Of a stretch of DNA of 8,996 nt, positions 1 to 5,619 are shown piece after piece (the first letter of the stretch is position 1; every line of letters begins with the position of its first letter). The stretch lies in the NCBI GenBank assembly GCA_013813345.1, contig JACCRW010000042.1, positions 1-8,996 of the forward strand. Direction: 5' to 3'. Below the pieces are notes generated by a model that was given only the letters and a program-made list of their open reading frames with translations, searched no databases and had not been told where the DNA came from. The position numbers and the translations under genes were made by a program. The stretch is from Actinomycetota bacterium (GTDB taxonomy: Bacteria; Actinomycetota; Thermoleophilia; Gaiellales; Gaiellaceae).

Positions 1-10
1 AGCTGTGGTC

Positions 11-322
11 ATGACTGTCAAGAAGACGTATATCGTCACCATCCAAGGCCGCGGCGTGATCTCGCTTCCGGCCGACCTTCGGCGACGTCACCGCCTCGAC
101 GAGCCCGGCGCGCAGCTGCAGCTGGTCGAGGCGAAGGACGGCACGATCGAGTTGATTCCGCTCATCGCGATCCCCGCCTCGCAGCGCTGGTTCTGGACCG
201 AGCGGTGGCGGGTGATGGAGCGTGAGGTCGACGAGGACATTGGGCGCGGCGAGGTGACTACGGCCGAAGCTGAGGAGTTCCTCGGCCTGCTCGACGATCT
301 CGTGGATGAGCGCGACGGGTGA
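11..322 (+). CDS. AbrB/SpoVT-fold antitoxin of a toxin-antitoxin pair
   Basis: Predicted DNA-binding antitoxin that should neutralise the toxin encoded immediately downstream and repress their shared promoter. The N-terminal half reads as a swapped-hairpin AbrB domain: a beta strand (YIVTIQGRGVISLP), a basic stretch (LRRRHRLDEPG), then LQLVEAKDGTIELIPL. The C-terminal half is acidic and helical (TERWRVMEREVDEDIG, then AEEFLGLLDDLVDERDG), as expected for a toxin-binding tail. I chose the ATG at 11, giving 103 residues. A GTG at 5 is in the same frame, and the frame stays open to the window edge, so a start further upstream is possible. The final TGA overlaps the toxin's GTG by four bases (319-322), so the two are probably translationally coupled. 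The fold call is good. The pairing is inferred from position and from the partner's family. Confidence 0.75.
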   Translation: MTVKKTYIVTIQGRGVISLPADLRRRHRLDEPGAQLQLVEAKDGTIELIPLIAIPASQRWFWTERWRVMEREVDEDIGRGEVTTAEAEEFLGLLDDLVDERDG

Positions 323-639
323 AGTTTCGATTCACCGCTCGCCTCGCGGGCGACCTCCGTGGTTTTTCCCGTGACGAGCTCGAGCTGTTCAGAAAGGTCA
401 TACGCGACCGCTTCCATCCGGCCGCTGTCGCCCGTGCGGCCGATCCCGCCTTCGGTTGGCCGAAGAGCCTGCGGATCAAGCGTGTTCAGGGAGTGGAAGG
501 GATCTGGGAGATGACCTGGTCGTTCAGCGGTCCGGATGGACGCGCGACCTTCGAGTGGATCGAGATCGACGGCGAGCCGGCCATCTTCTGGCGTCGCGTC
601 GGTGCTCACGAGATCTTCGGCGAGCCGAGCGGCGATTAG
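319..639 (+). CDS. RelE/ParE-like toxin of a toxin-antitoxin pair
   Basis: Small basic protein of 106 residues that looks like a RelE/ParE-superfamily toxin, a family that includes ribosome-dependent mRNA interferases and gyrase poisons. Family-like features are a helical N-terminus (residues about 10-32), a central beta region LRIKRVQGVEGIWEMTWS (51-68), the strand DGRATFEW (73-80) and the terminal motif WRRVGAHEIF (91-100), which resembles the closing strand of RelE-like toxins annotated as cytotoxic translational repressors. It starts with GTG inside the antitoxin's stop (GTGA, 319-322), with no convincing Shine-Dalgarno site, so it probably depends on translation of the antitoxin. Its TAG stop interlocks with the TAA of the convergent radical SAM gene. 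Which RNA or protein it targets cannot be told from sequence. A catalytic residue set is not obvious, so an inactive copy is possible. Confidence 0.65.
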   Translation: MKFRFTARLAGDLRGFSRDELELFRKVIRDRFHPAAVARAADPAFGWPKSLRIKRVQGVEGIWEMTWSFSGPDGRATFEWIEIDGEPAIFWRRVGAHEIFGEPSGD

Positions 640-1679
640 GCGGTCAGCGCGGCAGGACGCTCGGCGCGGCGGTACTCGACCGTATAGCCGAGCTTCCGTG
701 GCACCGCGAGCAGCGACTCGAGGTCGAGCTCGATCGTCGCGCCCGCCTTCTGCGTCACCTCGTCCTCGAGCGGGAGGTCGAAGTCGTCGGCGCCGTAGTC
801 GAGGGCGCGGAAGGCGTCCTCGTTCTGCGTCAGCACGGACGTCCGGATGTGCTTGACGTTGTCGAGGAAGATCCGGGAGAGCGCGATCCAGCGCCAATAC
901 TCCTGCGGCGGGATCTCGCGGCCGCCGAAGGCGGTGCCGTAGGGCTTGTAGGTCCAGCAGAGGAAGGAGAAGAGGCCGTCGAGGCCGTCGCGGAGGAGGT
1001 CGTCCTGGAGGTCGCGTGTGCGCTGCAAGTGCTCGAGCCGCTCGTCGAGCGTCTCGTCGAAGCCGATCACCATCGTCGCGGTCGTCCGGAGGCCGGCCTC
1101 GACGATCGCGCGCTGCGCTTCGAGGTAGTCGCGCACGGTGTACTTGAACTTGGCGTGCCGCTTGCGAAAGTCTTCGGTGAGGATCTCGCTGCCGCCCCCG
1201 GTGACCCAGTGGACGCCGGCTTCGCGCAGCCGCGCAGCCGCCTCGGCGTGCGTCAAGCCGGCGCGGTCTGCGAGGTAGACGAACTCGGCGATCGTGAGCG
1301 CGTAGAACTCGACCCGGTCGCCGTAGCGCTCGCGGACAGAGGCGAAGAGGTCGCAGTAGAACTCGAGCGGGAGCTTCGGGTTGAAACCGCCATTGAAGGC
1401 GACGAGGTCGCCGCCGACCTCGAGCAGGTCGTCGATCTTCGCGAACACCTCGTCGCCGCTGAGGACGTAGCCGCCCTCCTGGTTCGGGAGGACATAGAAG
1501 GCGCAGTAGTCGCACTGGGCGACGCAGACGTTCGTGTAGTTGATGATCCGCATCACCATGTAGGTCGCGTGCTTGGGCTCGTGGAAGCGGGTGCGGGCGA
1601 TCTGCGCCAGCCGCTTCAACTCATCGTCGCTCGCGTGCAGCCACAGCTCGCGCGCCTCGTCGACGGATATCCGGCTCAC
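636..1679 (-). CDS. MqnC-like radical SAM enzyme (dehypoxanthine futalosine cyclase family), diverged
   Basis: Radical SAM protein of 347 residues in the MqnC/MqnE/CofG/CofH group. MqnC cyclises dehypoxanthine futalosine in the futalosine menaquinone pathway. The 4Fe-4S motif is canonical, NYTNVCVAQCDYCAFY with Cys52, Cys56 and Cys59 (C-X3-C-X2-C). MqnC-like landmarks follow: FNGGFNPKLPLEFYCD (95-110), TGGGSEIL (160-167), a TTATMVIGFDET stretch (199-210), then LEHLQRTRDLQDD and FSFLCWTYKPYGT. Compared with MqnC as I remember it, the usual QGG reads NGG, PGGGAE reads TGGGSE, and the C-terminus lacks the usual ending. It may therefore be a paralogue with another substrate. The GTG start overlaps the TGA of the upstream radical SAM gene (1676-1679), and a GGAGG lies 10 nt before it, so it is the second gene of a coupled pair. 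Family is confident; exact reaction is not. Confidence 0.7.
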   Translation of the reverse strand: MSRISVDEARELWLHASDDELKRLAQIARTRFHEPKHATYMVMRIINYTNVCVAQCDYCAFYVLPNQEGGYVLSGDEVFAKIDDLLEVGGDLVAFNGGFNPKLPLEFYCDLFASVRERYGDRVEFYALTIAEFVYLADRAGLTHAEAAARLREAGVHWVTGGGSEILTEDFRKRHAKFKYTVRDYLEAQRAIVEAGLRTTATMVIGFDETLDERLEHLQRTRDLQDDLLRDGLDGLFSFLCWTYKPYGTAFGGREIPPQEYWRWIALSRIFLDNVKHIRTSVLTQNEDAFRALDYGADDFDLPLEDEVTQKAGATIELDLESLLAVPRKLGYTVEYRRAERPAALTA

Positions 1680-3025
1680 GCAGGCACCGCCTCCTCGACC
1701 GTGACCTCGTCGGGCTCGAGCGTGTCCATAAAGGAGCTGACCGAGAAGACGGCGTTGCCCGGGCCTGCGACGCCGTAGCCCGGAGGCGGCTTCAGACCGT
1801 GCTTCGCGAGTGTCTCGCGATAGGCCTCGAGCAGGCGGATGTGGTACTCGAGGGGCGCCCCGTTCGGATTGTCACGGCCGAGCGGGGTCGTCGGCTCGGG
1901 GCACCAGGTCGTGAAGCGCGGCGTGATCCCGCGGCTCATGAAGTAGTCGAGCCCCTCGGCCGTCGACGCGATCGCCTCGTCGACCGTCCTGAAACCGAAC
2001 GGCTCGGCCATCTCCACGCCCGCGACGAAGTTCGGGATCACGAAGCGCGGGCCGAAGACCTCGGCTGCGTCGATGATTCGCCGGTGCCACTCCTCGCGGC
2101 CGACGTAGCGCTGCTTGCCCGGCGAGATCAGCTCGAAGAGGCGCTTGTCCCAGACCTCGTAGTTCGGGTGGTAGATCGTGATCCCGTAGTCCTTGTATCG
2201 CTGCACGTCGGCGCGCGGAAGCGCCTGGGCGACGACCTTGCCGATCCAGCGCCCCGGGAAGCGCTCCTCGATCGCCTGTGCGTAGCGACCGTAGAAGTCC
2301 GCTTCCGCGAGCCCGTCGACCGTGCTCGTGACAGAGCCGCCGGTGAGCGTGTAGGCCTTGCTCACCGTGTCGGTGTCGTAGCGGTCGATCAGTGCGAGCG
2401 CCTCGAGCACGTCCTCGACGGGCTTCACCCCCGTGTACGGCCGGCCCTCCCGCTTGTGCTGACGCCAGTTGTGGTTGATGTCGCAGAAGCCGCACTCCTC
2501 CTTGGCGCCGAAGTACTGGCAGAGCCGCAGCACGGTGAGGTAGATCAGGTAGCCCCACTGGATCGTGGGTGCCGTCTCCATCACCGACTTCCCGTTCGCG
2601 AGGGCATGGCGGTAGTACTCGGGCATCGGCGGTAGCCCAACGTTCGCGATCTCCCGGCCGTCGAGGGAGAGCTTGAGCTCACCGGCCCCATTGGCCGTGA
2701 CGCTGTACGGCGAGGACGGGTTGACGCGAACGGAGACGATCGTGCGGCGGAGTTGGTACGGCCCGCCCGTCAGCGCGATCTCCTCGGGCGGGCGGCGCGT
2801 GGCGGCCTCGCCGAGCTCCGCGAGCGGCTTCTGGTCGAACGAGAAGATGAAGTACGACTTCGGCTTCACCTCGCCGTCGAGGTTGTCCGTCAGCGCTGAG
2901 CCGTCGAACGCGATTCCGGTGCGGAGCAGATCCTCCTTCAGCACCGCCTCGGGCGGGATGTGCGAGAACCGTTCCAGCAGCCGCTCCACGAGCTCGGTCC
3001 GGGAGTCGGAGGCTGTGGAGCTCAC
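1676..3025 (-). CDS. Radical SAM protein with unusual CX8CX2C motif, function unknown
   Basis: A 449-residue protein I read as radical SAM but cannot assign to a named enzyme. The likely 4Fe-4S ligands are Cys169, Cys178 and Cys181 in LCQYFGAKEECGFCDINHNW, spaced C-X8-C-X2-C rather than C-X3-C-X2-C. A TLTGGS stretch (226-231) sits about 45 residues later, where the SAM-binding GG motif is expected, and the alternating strand/helix pattern through residue 380 fits a TIM-barrel core (IGKVVAQALP, YGITIYHPNYEVWD, FVIPNFVAGVEM, RFTTWCPEP). About 155 residues precede the cluster, an extension with no domain I recognise (PYSVTANGAGELKLSLDGREI). It starts at GTG 3025, exactly 6 nt after a TAGTTT -10 box, so the transcript may be leaderless. 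Its TGA overlaps the start of the MqnC-like gene, which suggests that the two act in one pathway or complex. That functional link is inference. Confidence 0.7.
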   Translation of the reverse strand: MSSTASDSRTELVERLLERFSHIPPEAVLKEDLLRTGIAFDGSALTDNLDGEVKPKSYFIFSFDQKPLAELGEAATRRPPEEIALTGGPYQLRRTIVSVRVNPSSPYSVTANGAGELKLSLDGREIANVGLPPMPEYYRHALANGKSVMETAPTIQWGYLIYLTVLRLCQYFGAKEECGFCDINHNWRQHKREGRPYTGVKPVEDVLEALALIDRYDTDTVSKAYTLTGGSVTSTVDGLAEADFYGRYAQAIEERFPGRWIGKVVAQALPRADVQRYKDYGITIYHPNYEVWDKRLFELISPGKQRYVGREEWHRRIIDAAEVFGPRFVIPNFVAGVEMAEPFGFRTVDEAIASTAEGLDYFMSRGITPRFTTWCPEPTTPLGRDNPNGAPLEYHIRLLEAYRETLAKHGLKPPPGYGVAGPGNAVFSVSSFMDTLEPDEVTVEEAVPA

Positions 3026-3031
3026 AAGAGC

Positions 3032-3037
3032 AAACTA
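3032..3037 (-). promoter_or_regulatory. Predicted -10 box for leaderless radical SAM transcript
   Basis: Read on the minus strand the sequence is TAGTTT, then six bases (GCTCTT), then the GTG start at 3025. TANNNT followed by 6-7 nt and an RTG start is the arrangement described for leaderless genes in actinobacteria and Deinococcus, with transcription starting on the start codon itself. No Shine-Dalgarno site precedes the GTG, which agrees. No -35 element is recognisable. Confidence 0.55.
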
Positions 3038-3112
3038 GCGGTCGCGTTCGGCGTGCCGCGTCGGCGCTGTACGGATTCGGTAAATCCCTGCAAAGGAGCG
3101 ATCCGACTTCGG

Positions 3113-3118
3113 TAGGCT
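3113..3118 (+). promoter_or_regulatory. Predicted -10 box upstream of the glycosidase gene
   Basis: TAGGCT lies 11 nt before the GTG at 3130. Transcription starting 6-7 nt after the box would leave a leader of only about 4-6 nt, too short for a Shine-Dalgarno site. It matches the TAGGCT box before the DedA gene exactly. Spacing is less ideal than for the other boxes in the window, so confidence is lower. Confidence 0.42.
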
Positions 3119-3129
3119 CGGCCAGGCTC

Positions 3130-4911
3130 GTGCTGCGCAGGACGCTCATCATCGGAGGACTCCTGGCGCTGACCTGTGCCGCTCCCGCGACCGCCCAGAC
3201 CCGGACGCTGATGCCGGGCGTCACCTACGAGCAGGCCGTCCAGTTCACGCCGCACGGGCCGGTGGCGCTGCACGTCGTCGTGGGGCCGCGCCCGACGGGT
3301 CTCTACGCGCTGCGCCCGGTGCTCTCGAACGAGACGATCTCCGGCACCGAGCGCGTCACCGCGATGCAGAAGCGGCTCTCGGCCGGCGCGACGATGGTCG
3401 GGATCAACGGCGACTTCTTCAACTTCGCGACCGGCCGCCCGAGCGGCGTGCTGCTGCGCGACGGGATCGTCGACAGCCCGCCCTTCGGCGACCGCTCGAG
3501 CGTCGGCCTCACCTCCGACGGCACCCTCGACGTGCGCCGGATCGAGTTCTTCGGCACCTGGAAGGGGCTCGGACAGCGGCGCGCGATCAACGACCTGAAC
3601 CAGCTGCCCGGCCCGAACGGCCTCTCGCTCTTCACCTCGAGCTACGGGCCGGCGGCTCCCCTCCAGGCCGGCGCGGTCACCGCGGTCGTCTCGCCGTTTC
3701 CCGCTGTGACGCCGAACACCGACCTCGGCGGCCCGGTGGTTCAGCTCTCCGGCGGCGGTACGCCGATCCCGCCGGGCAGCGCCGTGCTCCTCGCCCGCGG
3801 AACCGCAGCCCAGAGGCTGACCGAGGAGGCGCCGGTCGGCACGAATCTCGCGGTCCGCGTCATCTTCCGGCCCGAGTGGACGGGGATCACCCAGGCGGTC
3901 GGGGGCGGGCCGATGCTCGTGCGAGCAGGCAAGCCGGTGTTCCGCGCCCTCGAGGCGTTCTCCTCTGATCAGCTCGTTCCGCGCACCCCGCGTACCGCCG
4001 TCGGGCAGCTTCCGAACGGCCGTGTCGTCTTCGTCGCCACGGATGGCCGCCAGCCGGGCTACAGCGTCGGGATGACGAACTTCGAGCTGGCGCAGACGCT
4101 CGTCCGGCTCGGCGCCGTCACCGGCTCCGCGCTCGACGCGGGCGGCTCGACGACGCTCGCCTTCGACGGCACGCTGCTGAACAGGCCCTCCGACCCACGC
4201 GGCGAGCGCGACGTCTCGACCTCGCTCCAGCTCATGTACTACGGCGTCTACGCATCGCCGGCCGAGCCGGTCGTCTCGCCGAACGGCGACGGAGTCGCTG
4301 AGACCCAGAAGCTCGCCTACAAGGTCGTGCGACCGTCGACGGTGACGGCGACGCTGACCGCGCCGGATGGCGTCGCCGCCTTCTCCGAGACCGGTGACCG
4401 CGCGCCCGCGACCTATCCCGTCTCCTTCCCACCCGTTCCGCTCGATCCGGCCGCTCCTCCGCTCCCGCCGGCGGAGGGAGCCTGGCGGCTCGACGTGACC
4501 GCCGTCGACGACCAGGGGCAGACGTCCACCACCCGCCAGACTTTTGCCCTCAACAACACGCTCGGCGCGGTCCGGCTCTCGCCCTCGACCCTCGTTGCCC
4601 GGCTCGGCGGCACGCGTCGGATTCAGGCAGGCGTCGACGTGACGCGGGCCTCGCGCATCACCGCCTTCGTCGAGACCCGCTCGGGCGTTCGCGTCGCGAC
4701 GATCGCAACCCGCGCCGTTCAGCCCGGACGTTTCCTCGTGCAGTGGAACGGCACGACGCGCGGAGGTCGCGCGCTCGTCTACGGCGGTCTCTACGTGATC
4801 CGCTTCGCCGCGACGAACGAGCTCGGCACCGTCGAGCTCGTCAGCACGCCGGTCCGGGTGATCCGCGCGGCTCCGCTGCCGAAGAAGAAGCCGCCGAAAC
4901 CGCGCCGGTAG
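3130..4911 (+). CDS. Secreted NAGPA-type phosphodiester glycosidase with C-terminal Ig-like domains
   Basis: Exported protein of 593 residues. The N-terminus is a signal peptide: RR at 3-4, a hydrophobic core LIIGGLLALTCAA and an APATA-Q cleavage site near residue 22. Residues about 85-375 carry landmarks of the phosphodiester glycosidase family (NAGPA, formerly DUF2233): GINGDFFNF (91-99), SGVLLRDG (105-112), VGGGPMLVRAGKPV (257-270), PRTAVGQLPNGRVVFVATDG (287-306) and ALDAGGSTTLAFDG (334-347). Members cleave sugar phosphodiester bonds or process exopolysaccharide. Two Ig-like segments follow: one opening with SPNGDGVAE (383-391), and a FlgD-like one containing GRFLVQWNGTTRGGRALVYGG (split at about 533-553). 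The protein ends in a basic KKKPPKPRR tail that could bind an anionic wall polymer. The GTG start is the first in frame that keeps an intact signal peptide. It is first of a tight four-gene run, suggesting a role in surface glycan metabolism; substrate unknown. Confidence 0.82.
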   Translation: MLRRTLIIGGLLALTCAAPATAQTRTLMPGVTYEQAVQFTPHGPVALHVVVGPRPTGLYALRPVLSNETISGTERVTAMQKRLSAGATMVGINGDFFNFATGRPSGVLLRDGIVDSPPFGDRSSVGLTSDGTLDVRRIEFFGTWKGLGQRRAINDLNQLPGPNGLSLFTSSYGPAAPLQAGAVTAVVSPFPAVTPNTDLGGPVVQLSGGGTPIPPGSAVLLARGTAAQRLTEEAPVGTNLAVRVIFRPEWTGITQAVGGGPMLVRAGKPVFRALEAFSSDQLVPRTPRTAVGQLPNGRVVFVATDGRQPGYSVGMTNFELAQTLVRLGAVTGSALDAGGSTTLAFDGTLLNRPSDPRGERDVSTSLQLMYYGVYASPAEPVVSPNGDGVAETQKLAYKVVRPSTVTATLTAPDGVAAFSETGDRAPATYPVSFPPVPLDPAAPPLPPAEGAWRLDVTAVDDQGQTSTTRQTFALNNTLGAVRLSPSTLVARLGGTRRIQAGVDVTRASRITAFVETRSGVRVATIATRAVQPGRFLVQWNGTTRGGRALVYGGLYVIRFAATNELGTVELVSTPVRVIRAAPLPKKKPPKPRR

Positions 4912-4914
4912 GCT
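4909..4914 (+). promoter_or_regulatory. Predicted -10 box overlapping a stop codon, leaderless DedA transcript
   Basis: TAGGCT is followed by exactly six bases (CCGCCG) and then the DedA GTG at 4921. Its first three bases are the TAG stop codon of the glycosidase gene. No Shine-Dalgarno site lies before the GTG, so a leaderless transcript is plausible in addition to read-through from upstream. No -35 element is apparent. Confidence 0.5.
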
Positions 4915-4920
4915 CCGCCG

Positions 4921-5619
4921 GTGCCAGTTGCGTCCATCCTCAGCAGCTTCACGGAGCTGCTGACCACGCTGATCGGCGACCACGGTCTCTACGCGGTCTT
5001 CCTCCTGATGCTGATCGATGCCGTCCTGCCCGCGGCGAGCGAGGCCGTCATGGTCTACGCGGGCGCCGTCGCGGCCGGAGCCTTCGCGGGTCAGGACGTC
5101 CTGCTCTTCGGCGAGCGGCTCGGCTCCGGCTTCTCCGCCTACCTGGGGATGGCCCTGGCGGGGACGCTCGGCTACACGATCGGCTCAGTGGGCGGCTGGT
5201 GGATCGGCAAGCGCGCCGGCAGGCCCTACCTCGAGCGGCACGGCCGCTGGCTCCATCTCAACGCTGCGAAGCTCGATCGCGCCGAGCGCTGGTTCGACCG
5301 CTGGGAGGACTGGGGTGTCTTCCTGGGACGGATCACGCCCGTCGTACGGTCGTTCGTCTCGATCCCGGCCGGCGTCTTCCGCGCCCCGCTCGGCCGCTAC
5401 ACGCTCCTGACGCTCCTCGGCTCGGCGCTCTGGGCCTTCGCCTTCGCCGGCGTCGGCTGGGCGCTCGGCTCGCGCTGGGAGGACTTCCACCACGCGTTCC
5501 GCTACGTCGACATCGCGGTTGCGGTTCTCGTCGCGGCAGGGATCGGATACCTGGCCTGGAAGCTCGTAGCGAGGCGCCGCAGGCCTGCGCCGGACGCCCC
5601 GCTAGACTCGCCTCCGTGA
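4921..5619 (+). CDS. DedA family membrane protein (PF09335 type)
   Basis: Integral membrane protein of 232 residues, the usual size for DedA/SNARE-associated Golgi proteins. Family marks are an acidic residue in the first re-entrant segment (DAVLPAASEAVMVYAG, Glu41), the glycine-rich GTLGYTIGSVGGWWIGKRAG (81-100) and the motif GRITPVVRSFVSIPAG (136-151) with Arg137, Pro140, Arg143 and Pro149. Hydrophobic segments lie near 22-55, 72-97, 160-183 and 197-215, and the C-terminus is a positively charged cytoplasmic tail (KLVARRRRPAP). Some DedA proteins act as undecaprenyl-phosphate translocases, and the neighbouring nucleotide-sugar genes fit a role in recycling that carrier, but phospholipid transport is also possible. 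The gene starts 9 bp after the glycosidase stop and ends in a four-base GTGA overlap with the aminotransferase. Confidence 0.88.
   Translation: MPVASILSSFTELLTTLIGDHGLYAVFLLMLIDAVLPAASEAVMVYAGAVAAGAFAGQDVLLFGERLGSGFSAYLGMALAGTLGYTIGSVGGWWIGKRAGRPYLERHGRWLHLNAAKLDRAERWFDRWEDWGVFLGRITPVVRSFVSIPAGVFRAPLGRYTLLTLLGSALWAFAFAGVGWALGSRWEDFHHAFRYVDIAVAVLVAAGIGYLAWKLVARRRRPAPDAPLDSPP
5603..5608 (+). promoter_or_regulatory. Predicted -10 box inside dedA for leaderless aminotransferase transcript
   Basis: TAGACT lies within the last codons of the DedA gene, seven bases (CGCCTCC) before the aminotransferase GTG at 5616. Spacing matches a leaderless arrangement. There is no Shine-Dalgarno site; the bases just before the start are instead of the anti-Shine-Dalgarno type (CCTCC). 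This could be an internal promoter allowing the two sugar genes to be expressed separately. Confidence 0.5.

Larger units (their letters stand above)
3026..3129. promoter_or_regulatory. Divergent intergenic promoter region
   Basis: This 104-bp gap is the only substantial non-coding sequence in the window. It separates the minus-strand radical SAM pair from the plus-strand glycosidase run, so it must serve both directions. It holds a -10 box for each side (3032-3037 minus, 3113-3118 plus). TTCGGTA is directly repeated at 3076-3082 and 3108-3114, 32 bp apart (about three helical turns), with the second copy running into the plus-strand -10. A small inverted repeat, GGATT/AATCC, lies at 3073-3077 and 3083-3087. 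These could be operator elements but are short enough to be chance. No clear -35 consensus is visible on either strand. CTGCAA at 3088-3093 is the best plus-strand candidate, with a 19-bp spacer. Confidence 0.6.

Noticed and set aside
88..1515. 475-codon open frame on the minus strand covering the toxin-antitoxin region
   Set aside because: Arg/Pro-rich shadow that overlaps the MqnC-like gene in another frame of the same strand.
456..1778. 440-codon open frame on the plus strand across the toxin and MqnC-like genes
   Set aside because: Composition is dominated by Glu, Val, Arg, Ala and Leu with no motif. It spans two genes with strong family signatures in other frames.
3073..3087. Hairpin GGATT-CGGTA-AATCC as a terminator
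   Set aside because: Only five base pairs, with no U-tract, and placed between divergent genes where no terminator is needed.
3022..4983. 653-codon open frame on the minus strand across the glycosidase gene
   Set aside because: Its product is rich in Arg, Gly, Ala, Asp and Glu with no family motifs, a typical antisense shadow in GC-rich DNA. The plus-strand gene has a signal peptide and clear NAGPA motifs.
4743..5615. Upstream extension of the aminotransferase frame
   Set aside because: The frame has no stop here, but the translation is Arg-rich and lies over the glycosidase and DedA genes. The family N-terminus begins at 5616.
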